Source of the DNA: Madurella fahalii
Taxonomy: Eukaryota > Ascomycota > Sordariomycetes > Sordariales
Length of the DNA: 64,000 nucleotides
NCBI GenBank assembly: GCA_029876055.1
Contig: CM056877.1
Location: forward strand, 3,534,001-3,598,000
Direction: 5' to 3'
Shown: in pieces, positions 11,370 to 22,547 of the stretch
How positions within the stretch are numbered: the stretch's first letter is position 1
How the letters are laid out: each line of letters starts with the position of its first letter
Position numbers and translations under genes: made by a program
The notes under the pieces: generated by a model
What the model was told of the DNA's origin: nothing
The model's input: the letters and a program-made list of their open reading frames with translations, nothing else
The model's database searches: none

Positions 11370-12245
11370 GCCCAAAAATAAGGAGCGAATGGTTCGTGAT
11401 TTTGATATCCAAGCCAAGAGGAGATGTGATCTCGAGGCCGTTGAGAAGATAAATGGACTATGATATTCAGTAGAGTTAGGGGGTATTAAGGAAGATCATG
11501 GACTCCAACAAACTCAGCACCGAAGCCCAACCTGTGCGGGGCCGAGTTGCCCGCTGCAGCTACGGCATCAGACCTGATTCGTCACACTATTCACACACCA
11601 AAAGGAAGGGGAAGTCGGTTGACAAGGATGAGATGATATGGCTGATCAAAGCGGCAAGTATCTCCGGTAATTACAACGGCATATATATCGACAGCTAACA
11701 ATGCTGTCTGGTAACAGTAAACACTCGGGGGAAATTGAGTTCACTTTGGCAATCGAGATGGGCAGTGCCAATCTCAACTTCTTCGTAACCTCCCAGGACG
11801 GCAAAAATCGCGGCACGCTGCAAAGTCCGATACCAGGATGTCAGTGTGCCAGGGGTCTACCACACCCCTTTCTAGGAACCCGGTGGCTGCGAGCGCCAGG
11901 TTGAGGAGTGTTGATCTTATCGGCAAGGCGAGGCAGGCGCCTGCCGTTTAGAGGTGAACCCTAGGTAATGATAGGAACGGGGCCGGAACGGGGCCGGAAC
12001 GGCATAGCGTTGGATACTAATTTCCTGAGTAATACCAGGCATGTAATCTAAAAAGTAACGTCGATTTCGCGCCAGCATCTCTCCGTTGTGCCATCAATCC
12101 GTATTGTACCCTATTAAGTATCAATTGTCCAGACTTCCGCTGGTCGAAAAAGGAGAACGCAGTGCCGCGAACGAGCCACGGTATTAGTAAATCCCTCGGC
12201 GCACTGCTCTCGCCCGAGAGTAATTATTCTTACAAACATCTCAGA
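11370..12245 (+). pseudogene. Decayed second copy of Hsp70-like 3' half (copy B)
   Basis: The sequence is homologous to 6274-7872, including introns and 3' flank, so this is a DNA-level duplication and not a retrocopy. Relative to copy A it lacks about 468 bp (A 6405-6872: end of exon 5 through the start of exon 8) and about 276 bp (A 7079-7354: exon 9 and part of exon 10). It also has a TGA where A reads CGA (GGACTATGATATT against GGACTGCGATATT) and further stops. The exon-8 block still reads open (RGRVARCSYGIR) up to the same TAA that lies inside intron 8 of copy A. The locus has no start region and cannot encode an ATPase. Confidence 0.85.
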
Positions 12246-13811
12246 AGTCAACTCGTGGCTGCGCTACAAGAAGTCCGGACGTGCGGCGCCATCTTCGTTG
12301 CGCTAGGCAGATTATTAGTTGCGTGGCAGTTGGCGGCGCTGCCGAACGCCTTTGGAGAAATTTCTGTCGATTCAAGACTTTCAAGTGTCCCAACAGGGCC
12401 CTGTTCTTTGACGTAGCAAAGACGTGAGGCCGACAGCCAAAGCAGCGAAACAGGCGGTGGAAGCGTGGAAATTGTGGCGGAAGGCGTCTACTCTTGAGTG
12501 GGAGGGCGAGGCGGCGGACGCGGTGTGGGATGAGGTTGCGGAGATGGTGCTGGAGAGGCCTCTGGAGTTGGGGCGGCGCGTGTTCAATCAAAGAATAGGT
12601 GAGGGCGTTAGGGGGGATCGAGAAACCGAAGACGGGTAAAGGGCGGGGGACTGGGCTGGAAGAGGAGAGGCATTTCAACGGTTTGATTTGATTATATTGG
12701 CTGCTATTAAAACACGGTAGCGATGGTTTGTCACGGACGATACCACGACTCACCTGTCTACAGCTAGTATCAACATGACCAAGCCGGAAGCCCACACTGT
12801 AGCGATGGGATTATCCGATGCCACCGTAGGCGGACCACTTTGAAAAGCTGCGTCATCGGCATCCATCCCGTCAGCGATCACAACAGTTGTGTATAGTCTT
12901 TATAAAAGCTTCTTTAAAGTCCTTCATGATGCAGGGAAGTATGTCCTCGCTCAGGCTGCCGCACTCGCCTGCCATGTATTTGGCAAAGACGGGGCGCCGG
13001 ACAGGTCGAGGCCTTTCTGGATGTAGGAGTAGGGGTAGGGATCAATGGTCCGAATGAGGCCACCAAGAGATTTTCGAAGCCGAAATGGTCGACACCGCGT
13101 CTGTGACTTCACATAAAGTCGCATTTCGAATCCATAACACCTCCTTCGGGATGACTCGGCGCTAGTGTTGTTATCGTTATTCACCGATTCGGTGTAGATG
13201 CCATTGTCGACCGCGGCATAGATGCCATGAACGGATAGGCTTGGAGAGCACTTGCTTGTTCTAAAGCGGGCTCTGCTGACAAATGGCCGCTGATCGGTTG
13301 ATACCAGATCGTATAGCGGTACAGTAGCCGTGACATTAGCCACTACAACCGCAACCCTACACTTTGCCTTAGACTCTCCCCGCCAGGGTCATGCTTAAGT
13401 AATTGCGTACTTTCTAAAGTTATAGTGCTTCCGGCACAGACTTCATAAAAGGGAGAAAGGAAAAGAAGAAGGAAAGGAAGGAGGAATACAATAAGCAGGG
13501 CAGTGGCCAGAACCTTCATCTCAAGGGCTCTGTCTCGGTCGAGGCTCCGCCCGCATGACATCAACAACAACGAAAACAGCACTATGCGTTACCGCGCATT
13601 TTACACACCAGGAATGCCGACCAGCTTAGAGCCATGACTTGGGGTAGAGTTTGTTTTACGTGATTCTACGTCAAACTGACTGTAGATTGCAACTCTGACG
13701 GAACCCTTCACTAGGAGGGTCTCCGACCATTCATTTCAACGGCGGCGTAGCCGTGTTGTTTCGTACTCTCATAATTCTGAACTCTGCACCTGGCCGCCTG
13801 GATGCCGTACC
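12246..13811. other. Spacer with no supported gene
   Basis: A plus-strand stretch at 12424-12639 has helical, acidic composition but no recognisable family. Minus-strand frames at 12951-13343 and 13343-13582 include a short hydrophobic stretch (LATALLIVFLLPFLLLFL), but nothing ties them into a gene. The last 150 bp should hold the GH76 promoter. Confidence 0.35.
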
Positions 13812-15493
13812 ATGACGCCGAGCTGCCCAAGATTGCTGGTCCCAGGCCTGCTGGCAGCTGCCCAGCTCGCTACAACTTATACGCTTGAATTTGGATCCAA
13901 AGGTGCGGACTGACGCAATCCAAAATGGCAAAGAGGATCCCCAGCGTTTTATCTCTGGTTGACATGAGACCAAAAAAAAAAAAAAAAAAAAAACTCTCCA
14001 GACTCGCTTAAAACGGTTGCGAGCTATATGGCCGAAGACATGATGTCATTTTATACCGGGAACCGGCCCGGAGGGGTCCCTGGTCTTCTGCCCCAACCAT
14101 ACTACTGTGCGTTGCATCTCCAGTGTTTGCGGGGGGACATTCCATTAACACACCGTGGGGCGCCAGGGTGGGAAGCTGGCGCTCTCATGGGCGCTCTGGT
14201 TGACTACTGGTACTACACGGGCGACACGAGGTGGAACAATGTCACTCAGCAAGGACTCCTTTTCCAAGTAGGCCCGGACAGCGACTTCATGCCGCTTAAC
14301 CAGACTATGACTGAGGGAAATGACGATCAGGGGTTCTGGGGCATGGCCGTCATGTCAGCAGCCGAGTACAACTTCCAGAACCCGCCACGCGACAGCCCGC
14401 AGTGGCTCGCCCTAGCCCAGGCCGTCTTCAACACGCAAGCGGCCCGCTGGGACGACCAAGAGTGTGGAGGCGGGCTCCGCTGGCAGATCTTCCGGTGGAA
14501 CAACGGGTTCAATTACAAGAACTCGATCTCACAAGCCTGCTTTTTCAACATCGCCGCGCGCCTAGCTCGTTACACGGGCAACCATTCCTACGCCGAGTGG
14601 GCCGAGCGAGCCAGGGACTGGATGGTCGCTACGGGACTCTTGAACAAGGACTCGTACCGCATCTACGACGGCATGCACACGCATAACTGCTCAGCCATCA
14701 CCCCTTACGAGTGGACCTACAACGCCGGCGCCTTTCTGCTGGGAGCAGCGGCCATGTACAACTACAGCACGGACGCCGCGCATGTAGAAAGCTGGCGCGA
14801 GCGCGTCGACGGCCTGCTCAACGGCACCCTCGTTTTCTTCAGGGGCGACCACCGCGATATCATGACCGAAGTCGCCTGCGAGCCCGTCGACCTGTGCGAT
14901 CTCGACCAGCAGAGCTTCAAGGCCTACCTGTCCCGTTGGATGGCGGCCACCACCAAGTGGGCGCCCTGGACGTACGACCGCATCAAACCCTTGCTTGAAT
15001 CGTCGGCCGTGGCGGCGGCCTCGACCTGCACCGGCGGCAGCAACGGGCGCATGTGCGGGTTAAAGTGGACTGAGCGCGGCAGATGGGATGGGACGACGGG
15101 GGTGGGGCAGCAAATGGCGGCCATGGAAGTTGCCCTGGCGAACATGATCCAGGAAGTCTCCCCCCGGTGACGGACGAGGATGGCGGGACTAGCATCGGTA
15201 ATCCGGGGGCAGGCGCCTCAGACGTCGACCGCCTGAACCCTTTCCCTCCGATCTCGTCTGCCGATAAGGCGGGAGCCTATACCCTTACTGTTCTGGCTGT
15301 CTTGGGGTTGATCGTCGGATGTGTCTTTGTCCTGACCGACGAGACTAACAATGTGTCTGCTATGGAACGGGTAGCAAAGTTGCACGCGGTAGTGATACTA
15401 GCCGGCGGTGGCATGCTTAGCGAGCTACGGCTGCGGCGCTGGAATAAGAGCCAGCAGAAGGAGAAGAGTGTAGACAGCTCTGTCCTCATGTAG
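13812..15493 (+). CDS. GH76 mannan endo-1,6-alpha-mannosidase (DFG5/DCW1 type), one frameshift
   Basis: Exons 13812-13902, 14002-14106 and 14167 onward. The first encodes a signal peptide (RLLVPGLLAAAQLATTYTLE). Splicing restores GSKDSLKTVASYM and LPQPYYWWEAGALMGALVDY. GNDDQGFWGMA carries the Asp pair expected to be catalytic in GH76, and GGGLRWQI plus NGFNYKNSISQACFFN are family hallmarks. Secreted enzymes of this type cross-link GPI proteins into the fungal wall. In the stated frame translation stops at 15170, but the neighbouring frame continues as PPVTDEDGGTSIGNPGAG, a membrane helix (YTLTVLAVLGLIVGCVFVL) and a 55-residue basic tail to 15493. One extra C in the C6 run at 15160-15165 joins them. 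Intron 1 contains a run of 22 A's just before its acceptor. Confidence 0.82.
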
Positions 15494-16512
15494 GATACTA
15501 GACGGAGAAAGACCCGATGCGGAAAAGGACGTGTCTGCGGGCAGTTGCATTCGCTCTCTGCACGATACTTGTTGGGGCGCACCCCACGGCCTAAGACCCG
15601 GCTCGAGTCGGACGAGGACGGGACATCGGACGATGAGCGCCTAGTTTGCTGCATTGATGCGGGGACCGAGAATGGGAAGTTTAGAGTCGCCGGTACTCTT
15701 GCCGCAGCACGTTTGGTGGCGGACGGAAATCCGCTGCCTCGACTAATGCTGATTCTTTCTCCTACTCTGTTGGTTTGGCAGCCTCTGAACTGTTGACTGT
15801 AACCCTGCAGTGCCATTTTGTGCTAATGGATGTCGTGCAAAAGTTGGGGGTTGTGTATCGTGTGACAAACTGAAGGAGGGTGGAAAATCCCCGCCGCCGG
15901 AAAAGGGGGGGGGGGTTATGTTGGGAGTTTGGGGGTTGGTTCATATTAGGTTAAATCTATTCGTTCTCCATCGTTATCACGATGTTGGCGGCGATTATTG
16001 GCATGGAGCGCGACGAAGTAAACGGGTTGGGTTGGGGAAGACTGGAGACGTGCCTTCTGGACTTGCTTGATGTCTCCGTGTCCATATTCAGTGTACGATT
16101 CCATCGGGACCGGATTGTTCGAGGAGAAAACAAATCAGCCCGCGATGTCTTGGCCGTAAACTTCGAGTTACATTCTTTACCGTTTTACACAGAAGATGTA
16201 AAAACTCGGGATATGCTGCCGCCTCACCAACCCCCGAGGAGGCGTACGAATGAGCCGAAGAGATGATGGGCAAAGGGGTTGGGGTTGGGGTTTAGCCGAG
16301 GATACGCGATTCCTGGCGAACATCTTGAATCCTCTCCAGGACACTCGTTCTACTACAGTTTAAGATTCTGAAGAGCGGGTATCTTAAAATATGACAGGGC
16401 GGTCAACCTTGTCCAGCAGGTGATACTTCACAAATTATCCAACAACGCTGCCTTGTCAAATGCCTGGGGTATTGTACCCAAAAATTCGTGTGCGTTGGCC
16501 CCTACGCGGGTC
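15494..16512. other. Spacer with no supported gene
   Basis: Only short unsupported frames. A G9 run lies at about 15906-15914 and a G-rich GGTTGGGGTTGGGG stretch near 16277; the latter is too short and isolated to be telomeric. Confidence 0.4.
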
Positions 16513-17520
16513 TCAATCCTGCCCATCCTTGAGCCTAGCGCGTCCATATGGCTTCCGCTTCTTTGAGGTGCTTCTTGCGGCATGATCCACGGGTGGTAAA
16601 CGAGATTTGGAAGACTGGGTCAATAAAGCCGCCTTGGAAATCTTTTGCTTGTCTCTCGGCCGGCCCTCATCCTGCTTCAACAACGAGAGCGGCGTTGGCG
16701 CCATGAGTGGTTTGTCAACGATCTCGAACTCCGAGTCATCGCCAGTGTCACCAACAGGGGAATGAACGTCCCCTGGCACGGCAATTGGGGAAGGCGGCGG
16801 GACTCCTTCGGCAGCTTGCGCGGTACTCGCAGCGCGGAGGGATTCTTGCCGTTTCTTCCAGTGGCCGACTAGCTGATCTCGCAGAGCGTACGACTCGTTC
16901 GTGGCGTCCTCCTAGAGATTCCGAAGCTGCTTTCGGCCCCGCTTGAACTCTTCAAATGAATTCACCAGGTTGTAGAGGTGGTGGGATACTGATGATAATC
17001 TAATCTTTCGTCGTCTACCTCGGACGGCGCGGCGTAATGCGAGAAGAAGTTGACATTCCTTCAGCAGCTTGGCCGATATGTGCACCATGGAGTCCTCGTT
17101 TGGAGCGGTTTGAACAGCATGAACATATGCTCTATAGGCGCTCTCGGGAGGCGAGGCAGTACCACGGGACCCGTTGATCTGTGCTCGCAAGTCGCCGAGA
17201 TTCTTCGGTTGTTTCGAATTCGGGGGGTTCAGAACCCCATTCTCGAAGGCAAGAGCCGCGAACCCGGATGAGGTCGTGGATGTTGTCTTCGTTGTCTTGC
17301 TGTCGTCCGTGGTCGTCTTCGACCTCGTGCGGGACTTTGAACGGGAACTCTTTCCCGCTGGACTTCGTCATCTTGTTGGACAGGCGCAGATTCCCCCGTG
17401 TCAGCTTGGACGGGGCAGTCGGCTTCCGGTGCCTTCGCCGTGCACCTTCAGGCCGTGGGCAAGCGGCCGAAACAGGTGGTTTGGAGTGGTTTGAATGGTT
17501 GCCGTTGATGGCAAGCTGTT
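16513..17520 (-). pseudogene. DUF7924-like relic with internal deletion
   Basis: Reading leftward from about 17370, one frame gives a Ser/Thr/Lys-rich leader (SKTTTDDSKTTKTTSTT), then FAALAFENGVLNPPNSKQ, GSRGTASPPESAYRAYVHAV and APNEDSMVHISAKLLKE. From memory this is the N-terminal signature of a multicopy fungal family annotated DUF7924. Right after LLKE the expected several-hundred-residue nuclease-fold core is absent, and the sequence runs into a C-terminal-like FEEFKRGRKQLRNL, then TAG at 16914-16912, then ...ALRDQLVGHWKKRQ and a disordered tail ending at 16513. An intron with donor GTGAAT and acceptor CTCTAG (54 bp) could remove the TAG but would also remove conserved-looking residues. 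I favour a pseudogene. Confidence 0.6.
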
Positions 17521-19526
17521 GACGTGCTTGGAGTCTGGAACTACGTCTCAGTTTCCCCGGGCCTAATTCACGAGTATCAGTTATACCAGGCTGTGCAAAG
17601 TGGTTCAGCGCACGCACCCGGTGATGCGTCCGTCCGTGGCAATCGAGCCCTTTTTACAGGCCTCGAGTCGCTGACTGGTGCTGCCTCGAGCTCGCGTTTC
17701 CTAGACCGTAAAGGGCCTCCGAAGTTCAATTCCGTACCTAACACACCAGCACAGACTCATAACCGTCTGGTGATGTGGGCGCCCTGGCATCGCTTAGGCT
17801 CTTACCTGGAACATCCTCTGGCAGGTTGGGTTGGGCGAGCTTCTGGCGAACCGGAACGGATCGCGGCTTGACGGCTCGGTTTCTCATGATGAGGAGATTT
17901 GAGACCATGCCTCATGAAAATGGCCGAGAGCAAGGGCGGTCAGGCTGCAGACACGTTGGCTTGGGCGTGGTCTTGCAACTGGGGCCAAGGCAACCCACTT
18001 CAGGGAGCAAGCGGTGGGTGGTTCGAGAAACTGATTGGTACTCCCATCATTAACATGTGCCTTTTGGTGGTTGCGTGCCATGGTGAGAGTCGAGCCTTTC
18101 AGTTTCCCATTCCGCTTGTCATGTAGTGCTGAGAACGAGTGTTGCAGATGCAGTCGCAGGGCTGAAATGGCCCACGCATCAGCGGGTAAAGTTCCCAGAG
18201 GCCCAATGATTGGATAATAATCCATCACACAGTGGAGCAGTTCTTGGCGCGGAACGATGCTTGACCCTGAGAAAGTCATCCAAACAATCCCTGCGCCGAG
18301 TCCATCGCGTCTGCTACTAACACAGCACAGCGGAGCAACCTCCGTGGACCAGCCTACCACCAGCGCCTTCTCCCAGCGTACACCCAGCTCAAGTTCAGGT
18401 ATGTGACCGATGCACCCGACCACGCATCCATCGGTTACTGACCCCCCAGACAACCCGGCCAGGGCGGTGACGCCGACCGCACAAAGCGCAACCGGCGTGC
18501 CGGACTCGAGGCCGCAGACGCAGCGCACTGCGCCAAAGCTCAAGGGGCATAGATTGTGACGTCATTCAAGGTTCCATTTTCACACCAGACCAGCGACGTT
18601 CACAATGCAGGCATTGATATTACACTATATCGGTCGGATTGGGTAACGGTTAGCTGCTTGGCCGTAAAGACCTCTGGTCCGCTGAAAAGCTGCATGAGAC
18701 ACACTGCACATAATTCAGGGTAGCAAAGAGCGCGCTTTTAAACAAAACAAAGAAAACCTCAATTGAAAAATGACTGACATGAAATCCAAAATATCCTGCA
18801 CCAAAGCCCGGGGTTTTGCAACCTGAAATGCGTACATGTCAATGTGTCGTTTTCCTGATTGACTTTCTGACAAAAGAATAAACGGAATATCCCACACCAG
18901 CGCGTGGAGGGTCAGCGAGGCGACGGTTGCTTCTTGCCAGCATCCGCTTGAACATCTGCTGTCCCTTGAACATCATGTCAAATCCTCGGAGCGCGCAAAG
19001 CGACCCCATAGCGGCACGTAAAATCCAACTCACCTTCGCCGCCGAAGGCCTGGCGACTGACCGAAAAAGGGGCACTGCAAGTTCTATTCCTCGGCACCAT
19101 GACATGTATTGGGTGCCAGATTACTAAACTGTGGGTTACTTTCCACTCCGTCATCTTTACCCCGAAGTGACCAAATTGCCATGGTTAGAACCACAGTGGT
19201 GGTAACCAACCTATCACATGATTGGCAGTTATACAGCACCAGCCCGGAGCACCGGGCCACTCACACGGAGACACCTGAGAACCAGTCACAAAATCGGGGC
19301 CTTGAATGCCTCGGTCCCTCCGAGCCATCGATAACGGGCAAATTAAGAGAGCGGGAGGTAGACGCCACATGATCACTGTATCTCGGGGTAGTGAGTAAGC
19401 CACCGATAAGGTTGTCAGCCGCGCTTTAGACAGAGCGGTGAAGCAGAACACTGTTGAGACGTATCGCATAAATTCTAATTGCCCTCTGAAAGACTATCAG
19501 CCTGTGCGTCCCAGCACGCTTCAGAT
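17521..19526. other. 2-kb spacer, nothing supported
   Basis: A 219-codon minus-strand frame at 17884-18543 starts at a non-ATG codon and has Cys/Gly-rich composition without a fold or family I recognise. No repeats or RNA genes were seen. The final few hundred bp hold the P450 promoter. Confidence 0.4.
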
Positions 19527-21248
19527 ATGGAGTTTCTCGCCGCTTCGGCCCTCGCCGTGCCCCTCTCGGTTTGGGGACTACACTGCGCTTACTCGTCCCT
19601 TTTCATCCGCAGCCACCACGTCACGCTCTCCTCCTATCTCCTCCTGCTCGCACTCACCGCTTCCGCCATCAAGCTCAATATCTCTCTCATCAAGAAATAC
19701 CAATTCCACCGCCGCGCGCACGCCCTAGGCTGCGGCCGCGTGGCAGTTTACCCGCACAAGGACCCGATCCTCGGCCTAGACTCGTTCCTCGAGGGTCTGC
19801 GTGCCTTCAACAGCCACAACCTCCTCAACTTCTACGCCAAACGCTTCGCATCATGCGGGACTACCCACTACACCATCACGCTGGGCAACTGGGTGCTCAT
19901 GACCAACGAGGTCGAGAACATCAAGGCGATCCTAAGCACCAAGATGGACGACTGGCCCATCGACGGGCCGCGGTTGCTCGCAACGCTCCCCGTGCTGGGG
20001 CCAGATAGCATCTTCACCAGCAACGGCGAGGCATGGCATAAGGCACGCACCATGCTCCGGCCCTCGTTCGTCCGGGACCAGGTGGCCGACCTCAAGTGCT
20101 TCGACCGGCACATCGGCAACCTGCTGGCTGCCATCCCGGCCGACGGCGCCACGTTCGATATCCAGAACCTGCTGCTTGACATGACCATGGACTCGTCGAC
20201 AGACTTCTTGCTGGGGTACTCGACCAGCTCGTTAACTACGCCTTCGCCCGACGCCCGCAAGTTTGTCGAGGACTTTGAGTACGCAGGCCGGGAAAGCGCC
20301 AAAAAGGCCCGACTGGGGCCTGTCCTGTACCACCTCCCTCACCGTGAGCTCAAGGAAGCAGTGCGTAGGCTTCGGGAATATGTGCGCTTCTACATAACGA
20401 AAGCAGCAGCAGCAGCAGCCCAGAAAGACGGGGCAAAAGAGCGCGACTATGTCTTTCTCGACGAACTGCTCAAGTTGAATCCGCCCGAGGACTATACCGT
20501 AGACCAGATCCTATCCATTCTTATCGCGGGACGAGACACCACGGCAACGGCCATCACGGCCGCCTTCTACTTCCTGGCTCGCGATCCCGCGGCGGTGGAG
20601 AAGTTGAGGGAGGAAGTCTGCGGCGTGGCTGAGCCGCACCCGACGTGGGAGCAGCTAAAGCAGTTGAAGTACTTGAATAACGTCATCAAAGAGGGCATGT
20701 CCGCCCACCGTCCTGTCCCAAGCCGCCTTGTTGGACATACCTTGTGCTAACCATTCCACAGCCTTACGTCTCTTCCCCCCAGTGTCCACAAACTCGAGGT
20801 CGTCAAACAAGGAAACCATCCTCCCCCGCGGCGGGGGTCCTGACGGGAAACAGCCCATCCTCGTGCCCAAGGGAACGTCTGTCAGATGGTCCAACCACGG
20901 GGTGCACCGGAACAAAGACATCTTTGGACCTGACGCTGACGAGTTCAGACCTGAGCGTTGGGATGCCGATCTCCGGGTTGGGTACGTGTCGTCTTGCATC
21001 CGTGTTCTCGGCGCCTGCAGCAGGTGGCTGACAAGAGATGTTGCAGCTGGGAGTACATCCCATTCAGCGGAGGACCGCGCATCTGCCTTGGCCAGCAGTT
21101 TGCCCTCACCCAGATCGCCTACACCCTATTCAAGTTTTTCAGGGCCTTCCGGGCTATCGAGGCGCGCGATTCTGGGCCGTTGCTGGCGCGGACCAACCTG
21201 ACCGTTTCGTTTCCCCATGGTTGTTTGGTCAGTGCGACGCGTGCTTGA
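19527..21248 (+). CDS. CYP52-like cytochrome P450
   Basis: Exons 19527-20694, 20762-20981 and 21047-21248 give 529 residues, the usual length for this family. The N-terminus has two hydrophobic segments (about residues 5-25 and 30-50) for ER anchoring. I-helix AGRDTTA; K-helix EALR formed across intron 1; PERF-region FRPERWDAD; heme-binding loop FSGGPRICLGQQ with the cysteine thiolate formed after intron 2. The motif set is that of CYP52-type alkane and fatty-acid omega-hydroxylases; substrate is not deducible. Intron 1 (20695-20761) must begin GCATGT: the first in-phase GT would insert residues between Glu and Ala of the ExxR motif. It has a normal GCTAAC branch site and CACAG acceptor. Intron 2 is GTACGT...TTGCAG. 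Confidence 0.88.
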
Positions 21249-21584
21249 GCTTGCTGGAGAAGTTGTCCTGTCAGCGTTGTGTGGGTATGAAATTGCTAGT
21301 ATTTGTTGATCATCAGCTTCGTGTCAAATATCCCAACTATTTGTTTCCTAGCTGCTCTTGCGTTTTGAGCTCTACGGTGGGCCCACTCTGCCTTTCGAGG
21401 CGGTTAAGGTACCCGTTGGCGAACAGCAGGTGGCATAGACACACCCCAGACAACTCTTCCGTAAGCAAGTGTAAGGAACCTTGAAGCTAAGGCGTCCAAT
21501 CCGCTCTACAACAGCCTGTTGCAACTGAACTTGTGTACGCCGCTGTAGACGTCTCTCACAAGACTGGGAAGCCCCGAAAACGAA

Positions 21585-21877
21585 ACCGGTGAATACCATG
21601 GGGATGTCGAGCAAGAATTCGCAGACCGGTCAAGTCCTAAGGAGACCGGTGAAGGTGTCGATGTGTTTGAAGTTGTTCACCGGTCAATATGTTCTTGTTG
21701 CAACGCCACACCGGTGAAGGCGTAGGTGTGAGGGTTTTTAGCTGGTTGCTGACCCCGCACACCGGTGAGTCGCACCAAGCTGGGTCAACTACGGTAATAA
21801 TCCCCGACACAAGGTGGGGACGCTCTGTAAACCGGATCAAGATACCCTTTTGAGTCTTCTGGGCGTTGCTGACCGGT
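21585..21877. repeat. Cluster of seven ACCGGT palindromes
   Basis: ACCGGT starts at 21585, 21625, 21645, 21679, 21710, 21761 and 21872. Five copies are followed by GA and two by CA; the 21872 copy lies in TGACCGGTGAA. About 0.07 copies would be expected in 300 bp by chance. No gene overlaps the cluster. It may be a decayed minisatellite or a binding-site array. Confidence 0.75.
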
Positions 21878-22547
21878 GAACGCAGGGTAATGCAAGGCAC
21901 GTGTTTTAACCGTTGCCATTCGAAGAGAGGGCTTCTTGGGCTGCTACACCAGAATTATGGCCCCCAAGCCAAGAGCTTTATAACACACAACAGCAGCCCC
22001 CTGAACTGCATCATTTATCTTGCACTTGCCCTCCCACGTGCACTACTCTCCGGCCGGGGTATTCTCCCAAGTATTCTATAACTTTAGCAGATCTGCTACG
22101 GGATTAGATGCTATTTCGAACGATCAAGGAGTTTCTCTTGCTCAATGGTGGCGATGGCTAGGATGCGAATGGCCAGAGACGACAGCGCGGGAAGATAGAT
22201 TGGAATCTCGGTAGTTTCCAGTTGTATATAGACCACTTCATTGCATGCATATCTTCCTCTTCGAGCATCAATGAGTGTCGGCTGGCAAGCAAAACCCAGC
22301 CCCCTCTGTCCCAACTTGAGATCCCCGTAAATCAGTAACACATTGCTCACCGTTGCTCAGAAATACTTTGTGTAAAGTCAATAGATTGCGAATTCATCAC
22401 CGAGACACGGTAACGCCCACAAGCCTCAAGTACTATAAACCTTTAGGAGTAAACCTCGCCGACAGCTTTCCATAACGCCAGAGGTCAGATCGTAGCTTTC
22501 GTCATACTATCGCGACCACGCCCGCGCTCACCTGCCAAGTAGCGCTA
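21878..22547. other. Spacer between the ACCGGT cluster and ATG29
   Basis: No gene seen; short unsupported frames only. It probably includes the ATG29 3' untranslated region. Confidence 0.45.

Noticed and set aside
11370..12245. Second functional Hsp70-like gene
   Set aside because: No nucleotide-binding region, two internal deletions and several stops.
13972..13993. Poly-A run as the tail of a retrotransposed gene copy
   Set aside because: It lies inside a properly phased intron of the GH76 gene, with no retrocopy or target duplication beside it.
16277..16300. Telomere-like G-rich repeats
   Set aside because: Only two or three GGGGTT-type units, not TTAGGG arrays, and in mid-contig.
17884..18543. 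219-codon minus-strand frame
   Set aside because: Starts at a non-ATG codon, has no family match or intron logic, and its composition is not convincing.
21585..21877. CRISPR-like array in the ACCGGT cluster
   Set aside because: The repeat is 6-8 bp, spacing is irregular and orientation mixed, and the genome is eukaryotic.
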